Shown here piece after piece: positions 1 to 6,304 of a DNA stretch of 7,899 nucleotides (its first letter is position 1; the number at the start of each line of letters is the position of its first letter). The stretch is from an uncultured Neisseriaceae bacterium (GTDB lineage Bacteria > Pseudomonadota > Gammaproteobacteria > Burkholderiales > UBA11063). The notes below the pieces were generated by a model that worked only from the letters and a program-made list of their open reading frames with translations, was not told the DNA's origin and searched no databases. Location of the stretch: positions 1 through 7,899 of the forward strand of contig CAITEL010000021.1 in assembly GCA_903891375.1 (NCBI GenBank), in the 5' to 3' direction. Both the position numbers and the translations under genes were made by a program.

Positions 1-289
1 AATTATTGATTAAAAAGCCCCATTGTCCTCTAGCCTCCCACCATCTTGCGTAAGCAATATTGATTCTAAAACTAATAATAATAGCCAAACAAAAACTAAA
101 TAATAAATGAAATTATCCTAATTCAAAACTTTTATTTAAAAAATTAAATTTATAATCTACAATTAATACAATTGTTGCATAAATTAATAGGCTTAACAAA
201 AAATATTTTAGCTTCTTAAAAACGCTTTGGCTTGGGGCATGCATAATACTAAGTAATAAATCAAAAGGATTATAGCGGCTTATAGTCAT
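1..289 (-). pseudogene. Bestrophin-family (UPF0187) membrane protein, 5' part, interrupted by an in-frame stop
   Basis: Read on the minus strand from ATG at 289, with AGGGA as ribosome site 6 nt upstream, the frame encodes MTISRYNPFDLLL, a hydrophobic segment around residues 31-44 (LSLLIYATIVLIV), and reaches TAA at 115-113 after 58 codons. The same frame stays open to the window edge and encodes a second hydrophobic stretch followed by FRINIAYARWWEARGQWG, which closely matches the conserved FRxNxAYxRWWExRxxWG signature of bacterial bestrophin-like channels. The match on both sides of the TAA in one frame shows a single nonsense lesion, not two genes. Intact members are about 280-300 aa; the rest lies outside the window. 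Bestrophins are anion channels, and some carry bicarbonate. The 9-nt gap from the carbonic anhydrase remnant suggests the two were an operon. A sequencing error cannot be excluded. Confidence 0.75.
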
Positions 290-298
290 ATATGTTCC

Positions 299-470
299 CT
301 AAAGTTTTGATGCTTGTATTGATAGCGCAAAATGATCAATCTCTCGAATAATGCTTGATGGTAAATGGCTATAATCACTCATTGACGTTTTAATAGCTCC
401 GCATTGGAGCATGCCCCATAAAAATAAGTAAAGGTGTTTGAAGTGCTCTAATGCAAAACTCAACACAACC
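299..470 (-). pseudogene. Beta-carbonic anhydrase remnant, frameshifted at the zinc site
   Basis: On the minus strand, one frame encodes CVEFCIRALQTPLLIFMGHA (from about 467 to 408) and the adjacent frame encodes QCGAIKTSMSDYSHLP and continues to TAG at 301-299. Joined, they give the beta-carbonic-anhydrase core, in which a (S/V)xEFAxxxLxxPxxxVMGHxxCGAI pattern carries two zinc ligands: His (CAT at 413-411) and Cys (TGC at 403-401). One extra base near 407-405 (GCTCCAATGC where GCTCAATGC would restore the frame) separates them, so no active site can be made without correction. The upstream Cys-x-Asp-Ser-Arg motif is not found in any minus-strand frame up to 708. Only about 28 residues follow CGAIK, far fewer than in intact enzymes, so both ends look deleted. 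The 5' limit is uncertain. The family hydrates CO2 to bicarbonate in the cytoplasm. Confidence 0.65.
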
Positions 471-708
471 TTGATTTATTTTCATAGAAGTAATTATACC
501 ATACACCCCTCCAAAATGTACTGTTTTTTGTAAGCATTTTATGCAAGCTACGCTAAAATTCTGCCTTATATCCTCCCGCTAAAGCAAGAGGTTTTACGGC
601 AGGCTGGATAAAATTATATAAAAATGGAAGAATATCCTTACCACTAAAATTACGTAAAAAATTTAATCTTAATGAAGGGGGATGAGCTAATAAATGAGTG
701 AGTACTTT
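471..708. other. Gene-free stretch downstream of the efflux gene
   Basis: No start-supported open frame, RNA gene or recognisable protein fragment is visible. On the minus strand the efflux gene's frame continues for 51 codons past its TAA (708 to 556) before a TAG at 555-553. It has no ATG and matches no family I know. The only structured element is the hairpin at 561-602. The stretch may contain more eroded carbonic anhydrase sequence: the frame in phase with the remnant is open upstream to at least 540, but it shows no family motif. Confidence 0.5.
561..602 (-). repeat. 42-nt imperfect hairpin
   Basis: The outer arms CTGCC (561-565) and GGCAG (598-602) are perfect inverted repeats. The inner arms are 572-579 (CCTCCCGC) and 584-591 (GCAAGAGG), with loop TAAA. 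Read as minus-strand RNA the inner arms pair fully, using two G-U wobbles. The 6-nt flanks pair at four of six positions, so the whole element folds with only two A-A mismatches. In plus-strand RNA the two inner wobbles become C-A mismatches. It lies about 107 nt downstream of the efflux gene stop. It has no T-tract on the minus side, so it is not a classical terminator. It could be a remnant of a small transposon end, a dispersed palindromic repeat, or a transcript 3'-end stabiliser. Confidence 0.55.
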
Positions 709-2208
709 TTACTCTAGTATGATATTATCAGTAATATTTGCCTTATCTAATACAAACGGAACCCATATAATTAATAATATCCCAAATAGCGAATATACAA
801 ACACATCTAAATTGGCAATGAAAAATGCTTGTTGTTGCACTAACAAGCCAGTTATTACTGACTTATTAAATAATTGATGTGACTGAGCTAAATGCATAAA
901 ACCTATTTTATATCTAGTAACGTGTTCGCCCAAATCATTCCATGATATTTGTTGTTGCCTAGTTATTATCGTTGAAGCTATTGCCGTACCAAATGAATTA
1001 CCTATATTTCTAAAAAAATTAAATACGCCAGAAGCATCACTATTGTATTCATGTGGTAAATTATGGTACATTCCCAACATTATATTAATAAAAAATCCCA
1101 TCATGCCAACCCCCTGCAATACTGCCACCACGATTATCAGAGTGGTATTATGCACTGGTGAAAACCCAGTTAAAAGATAAGTTGCCATAGCAAAAATCAA
1201 TAAACCAAGCACCATAACTTTACGTGGATCAATAATTCGACTCAAACGCATAATAATCGGTGCAGACATAAATGCTGCCACCCCCCTTGGTGCCGTCACA
1301 TAACCTGCAACATCCACCGAATAACCATAGCCCTGTTGTAATAAATTTGGGAAAAATGCAAAAGTGCCAACAACAACCATCATAAAAACAAAGACTGCAA
1401 AGCAAGATAACACAAAATTCTTATAACGAAATAATTTAAAATTAACTATAGATTTACCTATTAGACCTCGCCAAATAAAAAAACCAAGAAAAATTATAGC
1501 AGTTGTTATGATAATAATTAGCTCAGGGGATTCAAACCAATTTTTTTGATTCCCCTCATCTAGAAAGTACTCTAAACATCCCACACCAACTAACATAAAG
1601 AAAAAGCTAATGTAATCAGCCTTTATCGATGATGTTTCATCTTTTTCCATTAAGAAATATATAACCGCAAAAGCTAAAACGCAAATAGGTACATTAACAT
1701 AAAAAATCCAGCGCCAGCTAGAATATTCTGTTATAGCCCCACCCATAACTGGCCCAATAATTGGCCCTAAAACAATACACAGACTATAAATCATCATCAT
1801 TTTACCACGATCTTCGTTTTCGAAATGAGTGATAATATATGATTGCGCCAAAGAAGGTAAAAATGCCCCGCCTATACCCTGAATAAGACGAAACACTACC
1901 ATTTCAGGCACTGTTGTAGATAGTCCGCACAATATTGATGACCCACCAAATAAAATAGCTGAAACTAGCGCAACTTTTCTAACCCCATATTTAGCAGTAA
2001 CAAAACCCGTTAATGGGATGAATATAGCTGCAGCTACAATATAACTAGTCAGCGTTAATGATATTTCATTTATATTGGCTCCAAGAGAACCCATTAAGTC
2101 ATTCAACGCAACTGATACAATCGTTAAATCAATTATCTCAGTCAAAGCAAGCATACTTAACGCTAATGCTAAAATTGTTCTTTTTTGTAACCAAAAATTC
2201 TTTTGCAT
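709..2208 (-). CDS. EmrB/QacA-type MFS efflux transporter (DHA2 family, 14 TM)
   Basis: This inner-membrane drug:proton antiporter of 499 aa has the usual length for the 14-helix DHA2 family. The first helix carries the family Asp (D27 in IIDLTIVSVAL), where relatives have LDxTIxNVALP. It is followed by LTSYIVAAAIFIPLTGFV and the motif-A loop ending GVRKV (residues 75-79). Motif B is FRLIQGIGGAFLPS (106-119), whose Arg couples to protons. Motif C is GPIIGPVMGG (148-157), the hallmark of drug:proton antiporters, followed by SSWRWIFYVNVP. More helices run to the C-terminus. The ribosome site is weak (TAAGA just upstream), which suggests translation after dgt. It is last in the pepD-dgt operon, 36 nt after dgt. 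No EmrA-type adaptor lies alongside, so it may act alone or with an adaptor encoded elsewhere. The substrate cannot be inferred. Confidence 0.9.
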   Translation of the reverse strand: MQKNFWLQKRTILALALSMLALTEIIDLTIVSVALNDLMGSLGANINEISLTLTSYIVAAAIFIPLTGFVTAKYGVRKVALVSAILFGGSSILCGLSTTVPEMVVFRLIQGIGGAFLPSLAQSYIITHFENEDRGKMMMIYSLCIVLGPIIGPVMGGAITEYSSWRWIFYVNVPICVLAFAVIYFLMEKDETSSIKADYISFFFMLVGVGCLEYFLDEGNQKNWFESPELIIIITTAIIFLGFFIWRGLIGKSIVNFKLFRYKNFVLSCFAVFVFMMVVVGTFAFFPNLLQQGYGYSVDVAGYVTAPRGVAAFMSAPIIMRLSRIIDPRKVMVLGLLIFAMATYLLTGFSPVHNTTLIIVVAVLQGVGMMGFFINIMLGMYHNLPHEYNSDASGVFNFFRNIGNSFGTAIASTIITRQQQISWNDLGEHVTRYKIGFMHLAQSHQLFNKSVITGLLVQQQAFFIANLDVFVYSLFGILLIIWVPFVLDKANITDNIILE

Positions 2209-2244
2209 AATCTTAATCCATTCTTTTTAAAAACGCAAAGAGGG

Positions 2245-3621
2245 CTAGAAATAAGCAATGCTAACTTCTGGCAACTCTATGCCTTTTAGTTTTTTATATA
2301 AATCTAATGCCATTTTATCAGTTAAACTCGCAATATAATCAGTCACTTGCATTAGTTTTTCACCCATATCAATAGTATTTGCATTATAGCGTTCGGGTAT
2401 TAATTGCAATAATTTAGATGATTTTTTGGATAATGGATTGTCAGATTCTAAAACTGCAAAAGTAAATTGATCAAATAAATAAGATAAAATCTCATAACCT
2501 GCTAACTCAATTTCTAAAACTGGACGATACGAGTAGGCATATTGTTTCACATGTTTACCAATATCTAATAATGAATTACTCATGTCTGAATCATCCAATA
2601 AAAGTAAATCTATTAAGCCTAATAATTTATTATCTTTAGTCATTCTAACGTAATTAGCGCTCATAATATCTTCGTAATAATAAATAAATTTTTCTACTGC
2701 CTCACCTATCAATATATTTAGTGCATACGAACGAATTTTAGAAAATTTATCTTCTACTGTTAAATCTTTAATCAAATCATTAATAAAATTTATATCTTTC
2801 TTTTTACTCTTAATAATATGGATAATTAAATCATAAGCATCCTTAAAATTAATTAAACCTACTTTATGCGCATCTTCAAGATCTAATAAGCGGTAACAGA
2901 TATCATCTGCAGCTTCTACCAAAAATACCAATGGGTGTCTACCATACTCATTAGATGACAGTCTAATTAAACCACAACTGTCTGCGACCTTAGATAATAG
3001 CTCTAATTCAGAATTAAATATACTATGTTTATATTGATAAATAGAATTCAAATTAAAGGTAGTTGGATATTTAATCACACTAGCAACAGTACTCAACGTT
3101 AAGTTTAAATTATGTGAATTTCGTATAATACGTACCACTTGGGCATTACCATCAAAATGTGATAACTGTCCTACTAGTTGATGGTCCATAAATTTACCCA
3201 ACACCTGAGCATTTTCTTTAAAAAAACTCGATATAGCATCCTCGCCAGAATGCCCAAATGGTGGATTACCAATATCATGTAGTAAACATGCAGCCCCCAC
3301 AACATCCGACACATCACGTTGGAAATTTTTAGGTAAGTTAGTCTCTATTTTATTTTTATTGAGTTGTTTAGCCACTAAATTACCAATTGAACGACCAACT
3401 GATGACACTTCTAATGAATGAGTGAGCCTACTTCGAATAAAATCGCTATTAGGTTGCGGAAATAATTGAGTTTTATTCTGCAAGTGACGAAAAAATGGTG
3501 AAAAAGTGATTTTATTCACATCACGTTCAAATTCGCTACGATCATTATCATCATTAACTCTAACTGATGATGGAAATATCTTATCTTTGCACAATAATTG
3601 ATTCCAATCCATTTTTTGCAT
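2245..3621 (-). CDS. dgt: Deoxyguanosinetriphosphate triphosphohydrolase (dGTPase)
   Basis: This cytoplasmic HD-superfamily enzyme hydrolyses dGTP (and often other dNTPs) to the nucleoside and triphosphate, so it tunes the dNTP pool. At 458 aa it is close to the long, proteobacterial-type dGTPases. The metal-site residues are all visible: H68 in SRLTHSLEV, H115-D116 in LLHDIGNPPFGHSGE, the following H124, and the distal Asp in EAADDICYRLLDLEDA (D239 or D240). The N-terminus MDWNQLLCKDK matches the family. The start at 3621 is preferred over the ATG nine bases later because AAGG at 3632-3629 sits 7 nt upstream of it. It lies 18 nt downstream of pepD and is therefore almost certainly cotranscribed with it. 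No catalytic residue appears to be missing. Its nucleotide preference cannot be read from sequence. Confidence 0.93.
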   Translation of the reverse strand: MQKMDWNQLLCKDKIFPSSVRVNDDNDRSEFERDVNKITFSPFFRHLQNKTQLFPQPNSDFIRSRLTHSLEVSSVGRSIGNLVAKQLNKNKIETNLPKNFQRDVSDVVGAACLLHDIGNPPFGHSGEDAISSFFKENAQVLGKFMDHQLVGQLSHFDGNAQVVRIIRNSHNLNLTLSTVASVIKYPTTFNLNSIYQYKHSIFNSELELLSKVADSCGLIRLSSNEYGRHPLVFLVEAADDICYRLLDLEDAHKVGLINFKDAYDLIIHIIKSKKKDINFINDLIKDLTVEDKFSKIRSYALNILIGEAVEKFIYYYEDIMSANYVRMTKDNKLLGLIDLLLLDDSDMSNSLLDIGKHVKQYAYSYRPVLEIELAGYEILSYLFDQFTFAVLESDNPLSKKSSKLLQLIPERYNANTIDMGEKLMQVTDYIASLTDKMALDLYKKLKGIELPEVSIAYF

Positions 3622-3628
3622 AATTAAA

Positions 3629-3632
3629 CCTT
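3629..3632 (-). promoter_or_regulatory. Ribosome binding site deciding the dgt start
   Basis: AAGG on the minus strand lies 7 nt before the ATG at 3621. The alternative in-frame ATG at 3612 has only AT-rich sequence and CAAAA before it. The site falls in the 18-nt gap between pepD and dgt. Confidence 0.6.
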
Positions 3633-3639
3633 ATTATTT

Positions 3640-5106
3640 TTAATTTAAGTGTCTTGGTGTATTACTTAATATTGTTTGTAATAACTGCCAAATTTTTGCC
3701 ACTGATTTGATGTTTACACGTTCATTCGCCGAATGTGGATCACGTATTGTAGCACCAATAGATACCGCATCGATATGTGGTAGTTTCCCCAAAATTAAAC
3801 CGCACTCTAAACCACCGTGTGTTGCTGATATTTTCATTTGACTATTAAATAATTCTTGATAACTGTCACGTACCACTTTTAACATTTCACTTGACAAATT
3901 AGGTAACCAACCTGGATATATACCATCACGTTCAACGCTCGCCCCTATTAATTCAAATGCAGAAGCCACTTGATTGGATAATTTTTTCTTGGCAAAATCG
4001 TTTGGGCTACGCTGTAATGTCACGATTTCTATATAGTTACCAATTATCGTTATTACCCCTAAATTAGAAGACGTTTGTGGAATATTCACCTCCCAATTCA
4101 TCATGGCTAAACCATTAAAACATGAGTTTAACGCCAAAATAAAATTTTTAGCTATTTGAGGTTCAATAATAGTTTCTGGTAGTTCAATCGGAGTTGCCAC
4201 TAATTTTAAATTAACATCAGTAGTTTTGAATTCTTCACGTAAACTAACTTCAAATTCTTTCACAAATTTATTTAGTACAGTAGTATCATCCGCATCAATA
4301 ACGACAACAACCTCACAATATGCAGGAATAACATTACGTAACCTACCACCACTAATGTGCGTCAGTTCAAATGTTACTTCACTACTTAAACTGTATAAAA
4401 AATTAGCTATTTCTTTATTTGCATTTGCTCTACCTAAATGAATATCTACCCCAGAATGACCACTATATAACCCATCAAGGACAATTTTTAGTGCATATTT
4501 ATTGCTTTGTTCGTATTTAACTTTTTTAATAGGGAGTTTGATATTAGTATTTATTCCTCCAGCGCAACCGATACATACTTCATGGTCTTCTTCTGAGTCT
4601 AAATTTAGTAAAATATCTCCCGTAATGTCGGATTCTTCCAGAGCAAAAGCCCCCGTCATTCCAGCTTCTTCATCCGTAGTAATTAGTAGCTCTAATGGAC
4701 CGTGTGGTATATTGTTTGAGGCTAAAACAGCTAAGGCAAAAGCTATACCAATGCCATTATCTGCCCCCAATGTAGTACCGTCAGCCGTAACCCATTCGCC
4801 GTCAATATATGCAGTTATAGGGTCAGTATCAAAGTTATGTGGCGACGTTTGTAACTTAGCCGTAACCATATCCATATGCGCTTGCATCGTGATTTTTTTA
4901 CAATTTTCCATACCTTTAAATGCGGGTTTATTGATGACAACATTACCAATATCCGTTACCTTATATTCTAAATTGAGTTGTTGAGCAATCATAATTAAAA
5001 ATTGTCGAATTTTTTCTTCTTTTTTTGAAGGACGCGGTATTTTACAGATTTCTTCAAAAAACCCCCATACTTCACTTGGTTGTAGCTTCGTTAAGTTCGT
5101 GTCCAC
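3640..5106 (-). CDS. pepD: Cytosol non-specific dipeptidase / aminoacyl-histidine dipeptidase, M20 family
   Basis: This cytoplasmic di-zinc metallopeptidase cleaves Xaa-His and other unblocked dipeptides, the last step of peptide salvage. It has 488 aa, the normal size. Its residues match the PepD pattern: H77 and D79 in QAHMDMV, bridging D116 in TTLGADNGIGIA, the catalytic Glu pair E146-E147 in TTDEEAGMTGA, D170 in LNLDSEEDHEV, and H458 in IRDPHSANERV. HSGVDIHLGRAN marks the lid/dimerisation domain inserted between the two halves of the catalytic domain. The start is GTG at 5106, chosen because a strong AAGGAG lies 5 nt upstream (5117-5112) and the following residues match the family N-terminus. 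It is first in the pepD-dgt-efflux operon, is read from its own promoter, and diverges from tatB. Confidence 0.95.
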   Translation of the reverse strand: MDTNLTKLQPSEVWGFFEEICKIPRPSKKEEKIRQFLIMIAQQLNLEYKVTDIGNVVINKPAFKGMENCKKITMQAHMDMVTAKLQTSPHNFDTDPITAYIDGEWVTADGTTLGADNGIGIAFALAVLASNNIPHGPLELLITTDEEAGMTGAFALEESDITGDILLNLDSEEDHEVCIGCAGGINTNIKLPIKKVKYEQSNKYALKIVLDGLYSGHSGVDIHLGRANANKEIANFLYSLSSEVTFELTHISGGRLRNVIPAYCEVVVVIDADDTTVLNKFVKEFEVSLREEFKTTDVNLKLVATPIELPETIIEPQIAKNFILALNSCFNGLAMMNWEVNIPQTSSNLGVITIIGNYIEIVTLQRSPNDFAKKKLSNQVASAFELIGASVERDGIYPGWLPNLSSEMLKVVRDSYQELFNSQMKISATHGGLECGLILGKLPHIDAVSIGATIRDPHSANERVNIKSVAKIWQLLQTILSNTPRHLN

Positions 5107-5111
5107 AATTA

Positions 5112-5117
5112 CTCCTT
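5112..5117 (-). promoter_or_regulatory. Strong ribosome binding site for the GTG start of pepD
   Basis: AAGGAG on the minus strand is a full Shine-Dalgarno core, 5 nt before GTG at 5106. It is the best such site in the window and fixes the non-ATG start. Confidence 0.8.
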
Positions 5118-5154
5118 AATTATATTAATACTTAAATTTAAATGTAAGACATAC

Positions 5155-5163
5155 ATTATACCA
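5155..5163 (-). promoter_or_regulatory. Extended -10 promoter of the pepD-dgt-efflux operon
   Basis: The minus strand reads TGGTATAAT: a perfect TATAAT (5160-5155) preceded by the TGn extension. No good -35 hexamer is present at 16-18 bp, which fits the known independence of extended -10 promoters from a -35 element. Transcription would start near 5148, giving a leader of about 40 nt that includes the ribosome site. Confidence 0.6.
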
Positions 5164-5195
5164 CGATAATTGTGTTAAAATGATAACCTAGTGTT

Positions 5196-5201
5196 TATAA
5201 T
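5196..5201 (+). promoter_or_regulatory. -10 element of the tatB-tatC-antiporter operon
   Basis: A perfect TATAAT ends 7 nt before the tatB ATG at 5209, so a normal start site would fall at about 5208-5209, on the start codon itself. The best -35-like match (TTAAAA at 5175-5180) is 15 bp upstream and weak. No Shine-Dalgarno sequence precedes 5209, so the transcript may be leaderless, or translation may start at the second ATG (5224). Confidence 0.5.
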
Positions 5202-5208
5202 TTAATTC

Positions 5209-5601
5209 ATGAGTTTTTATGATATGTTTGGTATAAGTTTTAGTGAAATAATTTTAATCTTTGTGATCGCCTTATTTATATTTGGCCCTAAAGAACTGCC
5301 TAAAATAGCCACTGCTATTGGTAAATTTATTTATACTATTAAAACAGACTTTTACAACATGAAAAACAATCTATACAAAAACACTGGCCTAGAAAAACTA
5401 AAACACACAAAGCAAGAGATTGTGGATATTTATAAGAATATTCGGGAAAATATAAATATGCCAGAAAATCAAATTATTAATAGCATTGATGAGAAGACAG
5501 CTTATGATGAAACTATTGTGTTTTTTCAACCAGAACTTGATTTTGATCGCCAACCAGAATTATTTGATGACTTAATTAATGAAACAAGAATTAATAAATA
5601 A
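5209..5601 (+). CDS. tatB: Sec-independent protein translocase subunit TatB
   Basis: This inner-membrane component of the twin-arginine translocase forms the substrate receptor with TatC. It has one N-terminal transmembrane helix at about residues 12-26, with the TatB-type Glu (E13 in FSEIILIF; TatA has a polar non-acidic residue there), the hinge FGPKELP (25-31), and an amphipathic helix from about 32 to 58. A lysine-rich stretch follows, then an acidic tail containing QPEL twice (107-110 and 115-118). At 130 aa it is at the short end of the family. Most TatB proteins begin MF(D/G)IxFSE, which corresponds to the second ATG at 5224, so the first five residues may not be translated. The 3' end overlaps tatC by 23 nt. 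No tatA precedes it; TatA must come from elsewhere, unless TatB doubles for it. Confidence 0.9.
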   Translation: MSFYDMFGISFSEIILIFVIALFIFGPKELPKIATAIGKFIYTIKTDFYNMKNNLYKNTGLEKLKHTKQEIVDIYKNIRENINMPENQIINSIDEKTAYDETIVFFQPELDFDRQPELFDDLINETRINK

Positions 5602-6304
5602 TTTAATTGCCTTACGCACACGCTTAATTTACATTTTAATTGGTTTTATTGGCGTATTTTTAATACTCTTTAAATTTGCTAATGATTTATACGCAATTTT
5701 AGCAAAACCAATATTGAGTTATATTCCACTTGAGAGCAAATTAATTGCAACAGATATAACCTCGCCATTTTTTATTCCGCTAAAACTCACAATGCTATGT
5801 GCTTTTATCATAGCACTACCTAATACAATTTATCAAATATGGCAGTACATTGCCCCAGCAATGTTTCGTCACGAAAAACGCATGATTATGATTACATTTA
5901 TTTGTGTATTAATTTTATTTATACTTGGCGTTTTATTTTGCTATTTTTTAGTTTTACCTACATTATTTAAATTTATTGGTGAAATAAAATCTAGTGAAAT
6001 AAGTATGATGACAGATATTAGCAAATACTTTGATTTTGTGATTAATTTATTTTTTGTTTTTGGCTTATGCTTCCAAACTCCCATCATTGTTTTTTTAATT
6101 ATTTATTTTAAATTGGTTAGTTATGCTAAAATTAAGAAACTCCGACCTTATGTTTTTGTGGGATGCTTTATTGTTGCTGCAATACTAACCCCACCAGACA
6201 TTCTGTCACAAATATTTTTGGCTGTGCCATTATATTTATTGTACGAACTAGGCATGATTATTGCAAAGATAATTAGACCACCTCATGATGAAAGATTTAT
6301 ATGA
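5579..6304 (+). CDS. tatC: Sec-independent protein translocase subunit TatC
   Basis: This six-helix inner-membrane core of the Tat receptor recognises twin-arginine signal peptides of folded proteins. At 241 aa it is full length. Hallmarks are ALRTRL near the N-terminus, IATDITSPFFIPLKL (56-70), YIAPAMFRHEKR (90-101), LRPYVFVG (188-195) and LTPPDILSQ (203-211). The equivalents of E. coli P48, E103 and D211 are kept (P44, E99, D207). Three other positions differ: E15 is Ala (A11), F94 is Tyr (Y90) and E170 is Gln (Q166). The Glu at E15 normally helps bind the twin arginines. The gene starts inside tatB (23-nt overlap) with no clear ribosome site, which implies translational coupling, and its TGA overlaps the next start as ATGA. 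Confidence 0.97.
   Translation: MKQELINNLIALRTRLIYILIGFIGVFLILFKFANDLYAILAKPILSYIPLESKLIATDITSPFFIPLKLTMLCAFIIALPNTIYQIWQYIAPAMFRHEKRMIMITFICVLILFILGVLFCYFLVLPTLFKFIGEIKSSEISMMTDISKYFDFVINLFFVFGLCFQTPIIVFLIIYFKLVSYAKIKKLRPYVFVGCFIVAAILTPPDILSQIFLAVPLYLLYELGMIIAKIIRPPHDERFI

Noticed and set aside
113..115. Recoding of the in-frame TAA in the bestrophin gene
   Set aside because: Several genes here end in TAA, there is no sign of an alternative code, and the neighbouring gene is also damaged, so simple decay is the better explanation.
130..150. A frameshift in the T-run near the end of the first bestrophin segment
   Set aside because: Careful re-reading shows six T's in the run, and the same frame continues through it, so the only lesion is the later TAA.
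572..595. Plus-strand reading of the hairpin as a rho-independent terminator followed by TTTT
   Set aside because: On this strand the stem has two adjacent C-A mismatches, the T-run is only four bases, and no plus-strand gene precedes it.
556..708. 51-codon open stretch in frame after the efflux gene stop on the minus strand
   Set aside because: It has no ATG, no ribosome site, no family motif, and it runs into the hairpin. It could be chance openness or an eroded fragment, but nothing supports a gene.
4226..4984. Plus-strand open frames of 71 and 160 codons inside pepD
   Set aside because: They are antisense shadows of pepD, with low-complexity Ser/Pro-rich translations and no ribosome site.
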